From positions 124,001-188,000 of the forward strand of contig OZ255843.1 in assembly GCA_965277775.1 (NCBI GenBank): 64,000 bases of DNA, written 5' to 3'. A program made the position numbers and the translations under genes. The DNA is from G965195345 sp965277775 (lineage in GTDB: Bacteria; Pseudomonadota; Gammaproteobacteria; CAKMZV01). How positions within the stretch are numbered: the stretch's first letter is position 1; each line of letters begins with the position of its first letter. Below are positions 37,379 to 46,594 of the stretch, piece after piece. The notes under the pieces were generated by a model. The model was not told where the DNA came from. It was given only the letters and a program-made list of their open reading frames with translations, and did not search any database.

Positions 37379-38692
37379 TTAGGAAAATACTCGAATCAAT
37401 AAGGCTGGGCTTGAGTGGTTAAAGTGCTGTGACATCTCTTCAAGCGCAGCCTTGATGTTTTCCTCCGCGACCACATTGGTCAGCAAAACAATGGTTGCCT
37501 CATGTTTGGAATGTTCAGGCTGTTCTTGGTGGACGACCTCGATGCTTACTGAGTGTTTGGCCATGGACTCGCTGATGGATTTGAGTACACCTGGCTCATC
37601 GGGCACTTTTAGTCGAACATAGTAGCTGCTTTGTATTTCAGAAATGTCTTTGTATTCAACCTGATTGGTGCCATTTAGGCTGAAATTAGCTGGCTGAACG
37701 CCTTGGTTTAAGCAACGCCCTATTTCGCAAAGATCAGCCACCACCGCTGATGCGGTAGGGAGCCTGCCAGCACCAGCACCGTAATACATGCTTTCACCCA
37801 ATGCATTGCCTTCAACCCAAACGGCATTCATGACGCCATCGACACCCGATAATAATTTTGAATCAGCCACCAATGCTGGGTGCACGCGCATTTCAACCTG
37901 GCCCGAATTGATTTGTGCAATGCCCAGGTGTTTAATCTGATAGCCCATTTTATTGGCTTGAATGATGTCTTCAACGGTGATTTTTGTAATCCCTTCGGTG
38001 TAAACGTTTTTAAACTGTGGTGCGCTGCCTGTTGCCAAAGCGCATAAGATTGTTAATTTATGAGCCGCATCAATACCTTCAATGTCAAAGGTTGGGTCCG
38101 CTTCTGCATAGCCTAACTGTTGCGCATCTGCCAACACAGCTTGGAAATCGATTTTTTCATCGCGCATCCGAGACAGTATGTAGTTGCAGGTACCATTTAT
38201 AATACCAGCAACCGTGGTGATTTGATTTGCATCCATTGCTTCACGAAGGACTTTGATAATCGGAATACCGCCCGCAACCGAGGCTTCGTATAGCAAAGAG
38301 ACTTGCATGGAATCTGCCAATTCAAAAAGCGCTTGACCGTGCATGGCAATCAACTCTTTATTTGCCGTTATGACGGCTTTTTTCGCTTTCAATGCTTGGC
38401 TGACCGCTTGGTACGCTTCATCAACGCCGCCGATCAATTCAACAATAATGTCGATTTCAGGATGGTGGATAACAGAGGCAATATCATCGGTCAACACAGC
38501 TGGATCGATGGCGCAATCTCGTTTTTTAGCCAAATTTTTGACAGCAATGCCTTTAATGCAAAAATCAGACTGTGCTTTGATTGCAATGTAATTTGCATGG
38601 TCGCCTGATAAAATATCGATCACACCTGAGCCTACAGTGCCTAATCCAAGTAGCCCAACCCCTAATTTTATTTTTTCTTTCTTTTTACGCAT
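37379..38692 (-). CDS. hom: Homoserine dehydrogenase
   Basis: Hom reduces aspartate semialdehyde to homoserine, the branch point to Thr and Met. The 437-residue, monofunctional enzyme has an N-terminal NAD(P)-binding domain (GVGLLGLGTVGSGV), the catalytic domain with INGTCNYILSRM and GYAEADPTFDIEGIDAAHK, and a C-terminal ACT domain (YYVRLKVPDEPGVLKSI) suggesting feedback control. It diverges from the Mth938-like gene across only 19 bases. The product of asd, slightly further on, is its substrate. Confidence 0.97.
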   Translation of the reverse strand: MRKKKEKIKLGVGLLGLGTVGSGVIDILSGDHANYIAIKAQSDFCIKGIAVKNLAKKRDCAIDPAVLTDDIASVIHHPEIDIIVELIGGVDEAYQAVSQALKAKKAVITANKELIAMHGQALFELADSMQVSLLYEASVAGGIPIIKVLREAMDANQITTVAGIINGTCNYILSRMRDEKIDFQAVLADAQQLGYAEADPTFDIEGIDAAHKLTILCALATGSAPQFKNVYTEGITKITVEDIIQANKMGYQIKHLGIAQINSGQVEMRVHPALVADSKLLSGVDGVMNAVWVEGNALGESMYYGAGAGRLPTASAVVADLCEIGRCLNQGVQPANFSLNGTNQVEYKDISEIQSSYYVRLKVPDEPGVLKSISESMAKHSVSIEVVHQEQPEHSKHEATIVLLTNVVAEENIKAALEEMSQHFNHSSPALLIRVFS

Positions 38693-38711
38693 TTTTAATT
38701 AAAATACCCTT

Positions 38712-39095
38712 ATGCAATTTCACGAGCAACAAAGTCCCAATACAAACCTCATCACGCGCATTGAAGATCAAACCATTTGGCTCGGACAGACCAAAATTGA
38801 TAAAAGCAGTTGGATCACTGCGAAAAATATCACCCTATGGCACGAGTCCGAAACTGCTGATCAGATCACCTTCGACTTTTTACAACCGCTGATCGACGAT
38901 AAACCCGAGTTGATCATTATCGGTTTATCAAACCCCAACCCTTTTGCTCTAATCAAAGAACAAGACTTGATCGCTGTACAACGACAAGGGATTGGCATTG
39001 AAATCATGCAGCTACAATCTGCTTGTCACACCTATAATTTGTTGGTCAATGAAGGTCGTAAAACCATCTTAGCCGTGTTGTTGAAAGAAGATTAG
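38712..39095 (+). CDS. Mth938-like (DUF498) domain protein
   Basis: This 127-residue protein matches the Mth938/NDUFAF3-like fold: a compact beta-alpha unit with PELIIIGLSNPNPF and GIGIEIMQLQSACHTYNLLVNEGRKT, the conserved end of the family. Mitochondrial relatives assist complex I assembly; bacterial function is unknown. It is the only plus-strand gene between zapE and the aldehyde dehydrogenase gene near 60.4 kb. Its stop shares TTAG with the convergent asd stop. Confidence 0.85.
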   Translation: MQFHEQQSPNTNLITRIEDQTIWLGQTKIDKSSWITAKNITLWHESETADQITFDFLQPLIDDKPELIIIGLSNPNPFALIKEQDLIAVQRQGIGIEIMQLQSACHTYNLLVNEGRKTILAVLLKED

Positions 39096-40102
39096 AGGTA
39101 ATTTTTAACAAATACTTCTGCAATTTGCACCGTATTCGTCGCTGCGCCTTTGCGCAAATTATCGCTAACCACCCACATATTCAAACCCAATGGATCTGCC
39201 AGGTCTTTGCGTATCCTGCCCACATAGACCAAGTCGTTGTCAATGCAATCATAGACAGTTGGATAATCATTTGGGTCGTCAAAGACAACCACACTTTCCA
39301 TTTCACGCAGTAGAGACAAGGCTGATTCAAGGCTGATCTCATCCCGGGTTTTTACATAAATAGATTCACTGTGACCGGAATACACTGGGATTCTGACGGT
39401 TGTTGGATTCACTTCGATGCTGTCGTCTGAAAATATTTTTCGAGTTTCGTTTACCATTTTCATTTCTTCTTTGGTATAGCCGTTATCAGTGAAGACATCG
39501 ACCTGAGGGATGGCATTAAATGCAATCGCTTTTGGATAGACGCTGTACTCCAAAGTTTCGTTGGCTTGCCATTGTTTGATCTGATTGCTTAATTCCTCAA
39601 TGGCTTTGTTGCCAGAGCCAGACACGGCTTGGTAGGTTGAAACGTCAATGCGACGAATGCCAACGGCATCGTAAATGGGTTTTAAGGCCACCAACATTTG
39701 AATGGTTGAGCAATTGGGATTGGCAATGATGCCATGGTTGACATAGTCGGCAACCGCTTCAGGATTAACTTCTGGCACGACCAATGGAATGTTTTGGTGC
39801 ATTCTAAAATGCGATGAATTATCCACAACCACACAACCGCTCTTCCAAGCTTTTGGCGCATAAATTTCTGAGACAGCACCACCACAGGAAAACAAAGCCA
39901 CATCCGCTTTTGAAAAATCAAAAGTTGCCATATCTAAGACTTCAATTTCGGCCCCTTTAAAAGGCAGTGTGGAGCCCGCAGATTTTTCTGAGGCTAATAA
40001 ATAAAGTGTTTCAATGGGAAACTGTCGCTCTTCCAAAACTTTTAGAAAAGTTCTCCCGACCGCACCGGTTGCACCAGCAACACAAACTCGAACGTTTTTC
40101 AT
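39092..40102 (-). CDS. asd: Aspartate-semialdehyde dehydrogenase
   Basis: Asd reduces aspartyl phosphate to aspartate semialdehyde, leading to Lys/diaminopimelate, Met, Thr and Ile. The N-terminal Rossmann motif is AGATGAVGRTFLKVL and the nucleophile is the Cys of NPNCSTIQM. STYQAVSGSGNKAIEEL and the RIPVYSGHSE motif with its catalytic His also fit. At 336 residues it belongs to the shorter bacterial class also found in Gram-positives and Pseudomonas. It lies about 124 bases past the M23 peptidase gene. Confidence 0.96.
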   Translation of the reverse strand: MKNVRVCVAGATGAVGRTFLKVLEERQFPIETLYLLASEKSAGSTLPFKGAEIEVLDMATFDFSKADVALFSCGGAVSEIYAPKAWKSGCVVVDNSSHFRMHQNIPLVVPEVNPEAVADYVNHGIIANPNCSTIQMLVALKPIYDAVGIRRIDVSTYQAVSGSGNKAIEELSNQIKQWQANETLEYSVYPKAIAFNAIPQVDVFTDNGYTKEEMKMVNETRKIFSDDSIEVNPTTVRIPVYSGHSESIYVKTRDEISLESALSLLREMESVVVFDDPNDYPTVYDCIDNDLVYVGRIRKDLADPLGLNMWVVSDNLRKGAATNTVQIAEVFVKNYL

Positions 40103-40226
40103 GAATTGTATGACCTGTAGATTGAATGATTTACTTTATGGGGATTATTTACAAACTGTCAATGCATTGATTGATGTTTATTGTAGTGCACGGGCTAAGT
40201 CGTCGCTCTTTGAACATTCATGGTGA

Positions 40227-41240
40227 TTATGAATCTTTTTTCTCGGAAGCAACCGATTTTTGTACCGTTGATGAAGGTTCTGCTATGTCGCGTCGAAACG
40301 CGCTCAATTCGACTAAAGAGTTCCATGGAACATATCGCACTTGGTTGAAAATTTGATCATAGTTGGTCAAACTCCATTTGACAAAATACTTAGGATCCAG
40401 GTGTTTTTGGACATAGATCACTTCATAGTGTAGATGAGGCCCAGTTGAGATGCCAGAATTCCCCGATTTGGCAATGGCTTGACCTTTCTTAACAACGGCG
40501 CCGTTTCGAACCAGATATGAACTCAGATGGGCATAAACTGTTTTAAATCCAGTCGCATGATTGAGCATCACCAATTTGCCATAGCCCCTCGAAACTGTGC
40601 CCGCGAATTCTACCACACCGTCCGCTGTAGCGTAAACCGGGGTGCCAATTTTTGCCCTAAAATCAATGCCCGTATGCCTATGTTTTTTATGGGTTTGAGG
40701 GTGTTTACGCCAACCATAATGGCTGGTGATTCTTTGATTGTCTTTCAATGGATAGCCATTTGGAATGGCGTTGAGCATCAACACCTTTTCTGTGGCCGTT
40801 TGTTCAGCAATCTGAACGCGTTGTTGCAGTGTGCTGTTGTCAGTGGATTCGCCTTCGATACCGATTAAATTTTCTATCCGATCTAATGCGGTGTCTAAGT
40901 AATCAACCTTGTTTTTTTCTTGGCGTAAAATTTCATACAAAATTTGTTGCTCACTCAAGGTACCTTGGAACAGATTTTCCTGTTTTTTTAACTTTAAAGC
41001 GTGGGCTTGTTCCTGGTTTTGGATAAAGGTTTCGTATTTTGCAATGGCTTCGCCGGTCTGTTCTTCTATATCTTGTATTTCCGAATGCAACCAAAATATC
41101 AAACCCACGCTGCCAATGACCAAAACCGTCAAGGACACAAAACCATATCTGAGAAATTTCCGAAATAATTTACTCAGGGTATAGTTTTTGGAACCCTTAT
41201 CGTTGGTGAGCGTCAGGATTAATTTGTCTTTCATCGTCAA
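40227..41240 (-). CDS. M23-family peptidoglycan endopeptidase with coiled coil
   Basis: The 337-residue protein has an N-terminal membrane helix (about 35-52), a coiled coil (about 55-150) and a C-terminal LytM/M23 domain. The zinc ligands are present: HTGIDF (HxxxD) and GPHLHYEV (HxH), so it should be an active endopeptidase cutting peptide cross-links in the periplasm, rather than an EnvC-type activator lacking ligands. The start overlaps the end of leuB by four bases, an unusual operon partner. Confidence 0.92.
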   Translation of the reverse strand: MTMKDKLILTLTNDKGSKNYTLSKLFRKFLRYGFVSLTVLVIGSVGLIFWLHSEIQDIEEQTGEAIAKYETFIQNQEQAHALKLKKQENLFQGTLSEQQILYEILRQEKNKVDYLDTALDRIENLIGIEGESTDNSTLQQRVQIAEQTATEKVLMLNAIPNGYPLKDNQRITSHYGWRKHPQTHKKHRHTGIDFRAKIGTPVYATADGVVEFAGTVSRGYGKLVMLNHATGFKTVYAHLSSYLVRNGAVVKKGQAIAKSGNSGISTGPHLHYEVIYVQKHLDPKYFVKWSLTNYDQIFNQVRYVPWNSLVELSAFRRDIAEPSSTVQKSVASEKKDS

Positions 41241-42313
41241 TCAGATTGGTTCAACAAATTCTTTTGAACATAACTGCCCATGGCTTCTGTGCCAATAAGG
41301 TTGGTATTATGGGCGGCAATGTCTGGCGTTCTGTATCCGTCATCCAACACCTTTTTCACCGCTTGCTCGATCTTATCTGCCCAAACAGGTTCATTAAATG
41401 AATAACGTAACATCATGGCCAATGACAGAATGGTCGCCAAGGGATTGGCACTGTCCTGTCCTGCTATGTCAGGGGCAGAACCATGTACAGGCTCATACAA
41501 GCCAAACTGTTTGCTATTTAAAGAAGCCGAAGGCAGCATACCTATTGAACCAGTTAGCATGGCTGCAGCGTCGGAGAGTATGTCGCCAAACATATTGCCT
41601 GTAAGTATGACATCAAAAGCTTTGGGCGCGCGAATCAACTGCATGCAGGCATTGTCCACATACATGTGTGACAGGGCGACATCTGGGTAGTTTTTAGATT
41701 CTTCTGTGACGATTTCGCGCCAAAATTCTGTTGCTTCCAATACATTGGCTTTGTCAACAGAACAAATTTTCTTGTTGCGCTTCATCGCCAACTCAAAAGC
41801 CACGCGGGCAATTCGACGAATTTCAGATTCTTTATAAATGTAGGTGTTGAAACCACATTTTTCACCATCACGTACCTCAATACCACGAGGTTGTCCAAAA
41901 TAAATCCCCCCCGTTAGCTCGCGGACGATGAGGATGTCTAAATCTTCAACAATCTCGGCTTTCAATGTGGACGCATCGGCCAATTGGGGATAAAGCAAAG
42001 CGGGTCTTAGGTTGGCAAACAGTTCAAAATGTTTGCGCAGTCCGAGCAAACCTTTTTCAGGTCGATTGGCAATGGGCAACGATTCCCATTTAGGTCCGCC
42101 CACTGCGCCTAATAACAGCGCATCAGACTTGTCTGCTTGATCGATGGTTTGTTGCGGTAAGGGTGACCCCAGTTTATCAATGGCTGATCCACCGATCAAA
42201 CCGTAGTCAAACTCAATCGATACGTTCATCTGTTGCAGAGCGCTCAAAATTTTAACCGCTTGCTCAACGATCTCCTGTCCTATGCCATCACCGGGCAGTA
42301 ATAATATTTTCAT
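41237..42313 (-). CDS. leuB: 3-isopropylmalate dehydrogenase
   Basis: LeuB oxidatively decarboxylates 3-isopropylmalate in leucine synthesis. Motifs include LLPGDGIGQEIVEQAV, LLGAVGGPKWESLP, the substrate-binding LRKHFELFANLRPALLYP, RELTGGIYFGQPRG, and the metal/NAD region VDKANVLEATEFWREIV and YEPVHGSAPDIAGQ. The length of 358 residues is typical. leuA, leuC and leuD are not adjacent in this window. It follows tyrA by 30 bases. Confidence 0.97.
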   Translation of the reverse strand: MKILLLPGDGIGQEIVEQAVKILSALQQMNVSIEFDYGLIGGSAIDKLGSPLPQQTIDQADKSDALLLGAVGGPKWESLPIANRPEKGLLGLRKHFELFANLRPALLYPQLADASTLKAEIVEDLDILIVRELTGGIYFGQPRGIEVRDGEKCGFNTYIYKESEIRRIARVAFELAMKRNKKICSVDKANVLEATEFWREIVTEESKNYPDVALSHMYVDNACMQLIRAPKAFDVILTGNMFGDILSDAAAMLTGSIGMLPSASLNSKQFGLYEPVHGSAPDIAGQDSANPLATILSLAMMLRYSFNEPVWADKIEQAVKKVLDDGYRTPDIAAHNTNLIGTEAMGSYVQKNLLNQSD

Positions 42314-42343
42314 GCGCTCATCCTATCAATTCGTTTGTTCTGC

Positions 42344-43204
42344 TCATCTGTTTTTTTGTTTCATCCAAGCGTCGCGTGCCACCTTAGCCTCATTCATAAA
42401 TTCAAATAAGGCAACAGCATCCTCATTGTCAATGTTTGCCTGTAAGAGCTTAAGTCGCTCTATATATTCACTCAAAGCCTTGTTTATGGGTTCTTTATTG
42501 GCGAGCGCAATGTCACGCCACATGGCGGGACTGCTTGAAGCGGTGCGCGAAAAATCGCCAAAGCCTCCGGCTGCGAGGTCAAAACACTCCGTTTTATACT
42601 CAGAATGAATAATAAAATCAACCATGGCAAAGGCAAGCATGTGCGGCATATGGCTGACTTGAGCCAATATTTTATCGTGGTCATTGATGTCGATGTGTTG
42701 GATCAAAGCGCCGCAGTCTTGCCATATTTGTACAGTGGTTTCATAAGCAGCAGCGGAATGATTGGTGTGTGGACACAGAACCACAGTTGCATCGTTAAAT
42801 AAGGTGGCAACGGCTGAACCCACGCCAATTTGTTCTTTGCCAGCAATGGGGTGGGCAAAAATAAAATTTGACGGAATTTGACCAAATACCGAAATAAGGT
42901 CTTGTTCAACCGATTTTTTGGTGCTACCCACGTCCATGACAACCCAGTCATCTTGCCAAATGGGTTTTAAAGATAGCAAAATGGCTTTGAATGCCCCGAC
43001 AGGTGTGGCTAAAACAATGATTTGACAATCACCAGCGACTTGTTCGAGATGATCACTGCCCTCATCGATGGCGCCCTTTTGTATGGCTTTTTCGAGCGTT
43101 GTTGGACGACCATAACCTTTTACTTTATAGCGTTTGGTTGCTTTTAACGCCAAACCCAATGACCCTCCAATCAATCCAACTCCAAGTATGGCGACGTTTT
43201 GCAT
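42344..43204 (-). CDS. tyrA: Prephenate dehydrogenase
   Basis: TyrA oxidises prephenate (or arogenate) toward tyrosine. The 286-residue enzyme starts with the NAD(P)-binding loop LGVGLIGGSLGLAL and contains VVMDVGSTKKSVEQ, FIFAHPIAGKEQIG and HDKILAQVSHMPH, the conserved catalytic and substrate motifs. It lacks a fused chorismate mutase or EPSP synthase. It follows hisC by nine bases in the conserved pheA-hisC-tyrA block. Confidence 0.95.
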   Translation of the reverse strand: MQNVAILGVGLIGGSLGLALKATKRYKVKGYGRPTTLEKAIQKGAIDEGSDHLEQVAGDCQIIVLATPVGAFKAILLSLKPIWQDDWVVMDVGSTKKSVEQDLISVFGQIPSNFIFAHPIAGKEQIGVGSAVATLFNDATVVLCPHTNHSAAAYETTVQIWQDCGALIQHIDINDHDKILAQVSHMPHMLAFAMVDFIIHSEYKTECFDLAAGGFGDFSRTASSSPAMWRDIALANKEPINKALSEYIERLKLLQANIDNEDAVALFEFMNEAKVARDAWMKQKNR

Positions 43205-43213
43205 ATCAGTGGC

Positions 43214-44302
43214 TTACAACAGCGATTTTAAGGTGCTGACAAAACTTTGATTTTCTTGTTCTGTCCCAATGGAGACGCGCAAGTGTTCAGGCAGTCCATA
43301 AGCTTCAAGCCCTCGAACAATGATCCCTCTTTTGAGCAATTGTTGCTCAAGTTCAAAGGCGTTTTCACCAAAATATATTGTTAGAAAATTGGCTTGTGAA
43401 GGCATCCAATTCAGCTTCAAGTTTTTGAGGGCGTCTTCGAGATTGCGCTTGCACTGATGATGCTTACTCATGCATGATTGTATCCAAGCTTGATCAGCAA
43501 GGGCAATTTCGGCACATTCCAAAGCCAAGGCGTTGACATTAAAAGGATGACGAATGCGGTTGAGCAGATCGGTTATAGCCGTAGAAGCCAAAGCATAGCC
43601 CACACGTAATCCAGCCAAAGCATAAGCTTTTGAAAAGGTTCGAGAAATGATTAAATTTGGGAATTGGTCCAACCAAGGCACGCTGTCGTAAGCACGAGCT
43701 TGTTCAATATACTCGGAATAGGCCTCGTCCAAAACCACAAAGGTGGTTTTGGGGACTTGCTCGAGAAAACTGAATAAATCGTTCTGATCGATGAATGAAC
43801 CCGTGGGGTTGTTTGGGTTGGCTATGAATATCACCCCAGTCTGTTCATTGATGGCATTCAGACTGGCCTTTAAATCAAAACCATAATTTTTTGAATCGAT
43901 GACTTGCAAAGGCGCATTGACACTTTTGGCTGCGATGAAATAGACCACAAAGGCAAATTGTGAGAATAATGCACTTCTGCCCGTTTGTAAAAACACCCGA
44001 GCCACCATATCAAGTATGTCATTGGAGCCATTGCCCAAAGTGATTTGATTGGTTTGAATGCCATGATGGCTGGCCAAAGCTTGTTTTAACTTAAAACCAT
44101 TGCCATCGGGGTAACGCAATACTTTTTCGGGCAAATCATTTAAGGCTTCGTTGAGCAAAGGCGTGGGACCAAAGGCATTCTCATTTGATGCTAGTTTGAT
44201 CACGTTTTGTACGCCGTATAAGCGAACGACTTCTTCTATGGGTTTGCCTGGCTCATAAGGACTCAGAGACTGAATGCCTTTGTGCGTATGCGAGGAGATC
44301 AT
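43214..44302 (-). CDS. hisC: Histidinol-phosphate/aromatic aminotransferase
   Basis: HisC is a class I/II PLP aminotransferase making histidinol phosphate; copies beside pheA and tyrA often also transaminate prephenate or phenylpyruvate. The PLP lysine is in SRTFSKAYALAGLRVGY. IFIANPNNPTGSF and LDEAYSEY are further signatures. I place the start at the ATG at 44302, where it overlaps the pheA stop by four bases (362 residues); open frame upstream is just pheA DNA. Whether its main substrate is His- or Phe/Tyr-pathway cannot be told. Confidence 0.94.
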   Translation of the reverse strand: MISSHTHKGIQSLSPYEPGKPIEEVVRLYGVQNVIKLASNENAFGPTPLLNEALNDLPEKVLRYPDGNGFKLKQALASHHGIQTNQITLGNGSNDILDMVARVFLQTGRSALFSQFAFVVYFIAAKSVNAPLQVIDSKNYGFDLKASLNAINEQTGVIFIANPNNPTGSFIDQNDLFSFLEQVPKTTFVVLDEAYSEYIEQARAYDSVPWLDQFPNLIISRTFSKAYALAGLRVGYALASTAITDLLNRIRHPFNVNALALECAEIALADQAWIQSCMSKHHQCKRNLEDALKNLKLNWMPSQANFLTIYFGENAFELEQQLLKRGIIVRGLEAYGLPEHLRVSIGTEQENQSFVSTLKSLL

Positions 44303-45399
44303 GCGTCCTGACTTTGCGGGAAAGAACCCAACACACGCAACCAATTCGTATGTTTGAGCAAGGTTTTTAAGACATCTTTTAATGGGGGTTCATCATGGTG
44401 CCCCTCGACTTCAATATAAAAAATATAGTCCCACAAGGTTTTGTGAGAAGGCCTCGATTGGATAAGACTTAAGCTTAGTTGAGCTTCACTAAAGGTCGCC
44501 AGAATTTTGTGTAAAGCCCCTGTTTCATTCTTGATCGCTAAGGCCAATAAGGTTTTGTCTTTGCCACTGGGTCGGGTTTTGTTCTTACTGATCACAATAA
44601 AGCGCGTCTGATTGTCAAAACTGTTTTGTGTGTTCGATTTAAGGATTTCCAAGCCATAAATTTGGGCCGCCGTTTTGGACGCGATGGCAGCATAGCCAAT
44701 CCCATTGTCTTTGGCCATTTGAGCGGCTTGCGCGTTCGAGGCCACAGGCACCAACTGGTCTGCTTTGAAACAGCTTAACCAATTGTGGCATTGTTTAAAG
44801 CTTTGCTGATGGGCATATATTTTCTCAATGTTTTTAAACGTTGTCCCTGCACCAGCAATCAAATTATGTTGCACCAAAAGTTTTATTTCCAAACAAGCGG
44901 AAAGTTCTGTGTCGGCAATCAATCCGTCAATGGACTCGCTGACCACACCGCCAAAAGAGTTTTCAAGCGGTATAACCCCGTATTGAGAATGCCCTTGACA
45001 AACATCGTTGAAAACGGCTTGAGTGCTTGGTTGTGATGAAAAAACGGCCGCATGACCAAAATGACCAAGTGCTGCCTCATGACTGAAGGTGCCTTCAGGG
45101 CCTAAATAGGAAATGGTTTGCACCTGCTCTTGTGCCAAGCAAGCAGACATTATTTCACGAAAAATACTTTGGACTGAGGCGTCTGAAAAAGTCGGATAAA
45201 CCGTTTCTTTGAGTTTTAATAGACGGCGCATGATTTGCGCTTCTCTTTCAGGCCTAAAGAAAGTTGTTGTTTGTTTTTGCGGCGTCTGCGCCTTTAAATT
45301 GCCGATTTTACGCGCCAACTGAGCCCTTTCGAGCAAGGTTTTTAACAGGGCATCGTCCGCCTTATCTATGGCACTGCGTAGGCGATTCAATTCATCCAT
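44299..45399 (-). CDS. pheA: Bifunctional chorismate mutase/prephenate dehydratase
   Basis: PheA converts chorismate to prephenate and then phenylpyruvate. The 366-residue protein has an AroQ-type chorismate mutase helix bundle (1-90, LNRLRSAIDKADDALLKTL), the prephenate dehydratase domain (about 95-270, YLGPEGTFSHEAAL and NQTRFIVISK), and an ACT domain (about 280-360) containing LIQSRPSHKTLWDY for phenylalanine feedback. It follows serA by 16 bases. All parts appear intact. Confidence 0.97.
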   Translation of the reverse strand: MDELNRLRSAIDKADDALLKTLLERAQLARKIGNLKAQTPQKQTTTFFRPEREAQIMRRLLKLKETVYPTFSDASVQSIFREIMSACLAQEQVQTISYLGPEGTFSHEAALGHFGHAAVFSSQPSTQAVFNDVCQGHSQYGVIPLENSFGGVVSESIDGLIADTELSACLEIKLLVQHNLIAGAGTTFKNIEKIYAHQQSFKQCHNWLSCFKADQLVPVASNAQAAQMAKDNGIGYAAIASKTAAQIYGLEILKSNTQNSFDNQTRFIVISKNKTRPSGKDKTLLALAIKNETGALHKILATFSEAQLSLSLIQSRPSHKTLWDYIFYIEVEGHHDEPPLKDVLKTLLKHTNWLRVLGSFPQSQDA

Positions 45400-45415
45400 G
45401 GAATTTACACTTGGC

Positions 45416-46594
45416 TCAACAACAAATTCTTGCTGACCGTATGCCTTCTATTTGTTTGAGTTGAGCCACGATGTCTTCTTCAACTGTGCCCCCGACTTCT
45501 ATCAGAGTATGGGCGACGGCATCGCGTGATTTATTCAACATGTCTTTGATGTTTAAGTCATTTTTTGCCAAGACCCCACTGATTTTTTCAATCATGCCCG
45601 TAGAATTATCATTGGTAATCGATAAACGGGTACCTGTGGATTCGCCCATGGTGGTTTCGGGGTAGTTGACGGAATTGATGATGTTACCATTTCTGATAAA
45701 ATCGTTCACTTGATTGATCACCATAATGGCACAATTTTCTTCCGCTTCAGTGGTCGAGGCACCCAAATGTGGTAAGCTGATCACTTTGGGATGATTGAGC
45801 AACTCAACGTTTGGAAAATCTGTGATATACGTCGCCACCTTGCCATTAACAAAACCTTTTAACATGGCAGAATCATCGACAATTCCTTGTCTTGAAAAAT
45901 TCAGCACCACTGTATTGTCCCGCATTGAATTAAGGTTGTTGACGTTGAGCATGTGCTCAGTGGCAGGCAATAATGGCACGTGCATTGAAACCACATCCGC
46001 TTTGAGTAACAGATCATCCAAATTCAAAGCGCGTTCAATATCGGCTTCCAATTTCCAAGCGTTTTTAATGGTCACTTTGGGGTCAAATCCAATCACGTGC
46101 ATGCCCAGAGAAGACGCCACATTGGCCACTTCAACGCCCACGGCGCCCAAACCAACAACGCCTAACACTCTGCTACTGAGTTCATATCCTGAGAATTGTT
46201 TTTTACCCGCTTCAACGGCTTTGTTCAATGCATCACCAGATAAATCCAAATTGTTGGTGTAGTCGATGGCGTGATGGATGTTGCGCGCAGCGAGTAACAT
46301 GCCTGCCACCACCAACTCTTTGACCGCATTGGCATTAGCGCCAGGCGCATTAAAGACTGGAATGCCCCATTTTGTCATGCGATCAAGCGGGATGTTATTG
46401 ACCCCAGCCCCAGCACGCGCCACGGCTTTGAGATTGGCATTGATGGGAAAATCATGCATTGAAGCGGACCGAACGAGCACGATGTCTGGCTCAGACTCAT
46501 CTTTAGAGAGTTTAAAACGGGCGCGATTGAATTGTTCAAGTCCCTTGTTAGAGATGTTATTCAATAACAAAACTTTGTACGTCAAATCGGTCAT
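45416..46594 (-). CDS. serA: D-3-phosphoglycerate dehydrogenase
   Basis: SerA oxidises 3-phosphoglycerate, the first step of serine synthesis. The 392-residue enzyme has the substrate domain (ARAGAGVNNIPLDRM), the Rossmann motif VLGVVGLGAVGVEVANVA, catalytic VVLNFSRQGIVDD and the His in LPHLGASTTEAEENC, plus a C-terminal ACT domain. It belongs to the short class without the ASB domain. Its start overlaps the serC stop by four bases. Placement between serC and pheA departs from the usual gyrA-serC-pheA order. Confidence 0.95.
   Translation of the reverse strand: MTDLTYKVLLLNNISNKGLEQFNRARFKLSKDESEPDIVLVRSASMHDFPINANLKAVARAGAGVNNIPLDRMTKWGIPVFNAPGANANAVKELVVAGMLLAARNIHHAIDYTNNLDLSGDALNKAVEAGKKQFSGYELSSRVLGVVGLGAVGVEVANVASSLGMHVIGFDPKVTIKNAWKLEADIERALNLDDLLLKADVVSMHVPLLPATEHMLNVNNLNSMRDNTVVLNFSRQGIVDDSAMLKGFVNGKVATYITDFPNVELLNHPKVISLPHLGASTTEAEENCAIMVINQVNDFIRNGNIINSVNYPETTMGESTGTRLSITNDNSTGMIEKISGVLAKNDLNIKDMLNKSRDAVAHTLIEVGGTVEEDIVAQLKQIEGIRSARICC

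Noticed and set aside
45795..46262. A 155-codon plus-strand frame
   Set aside because: It is antisense to serA, whose motifs are complete; low complexity Thr/Ser/Pro content is typical of a shadow frame.
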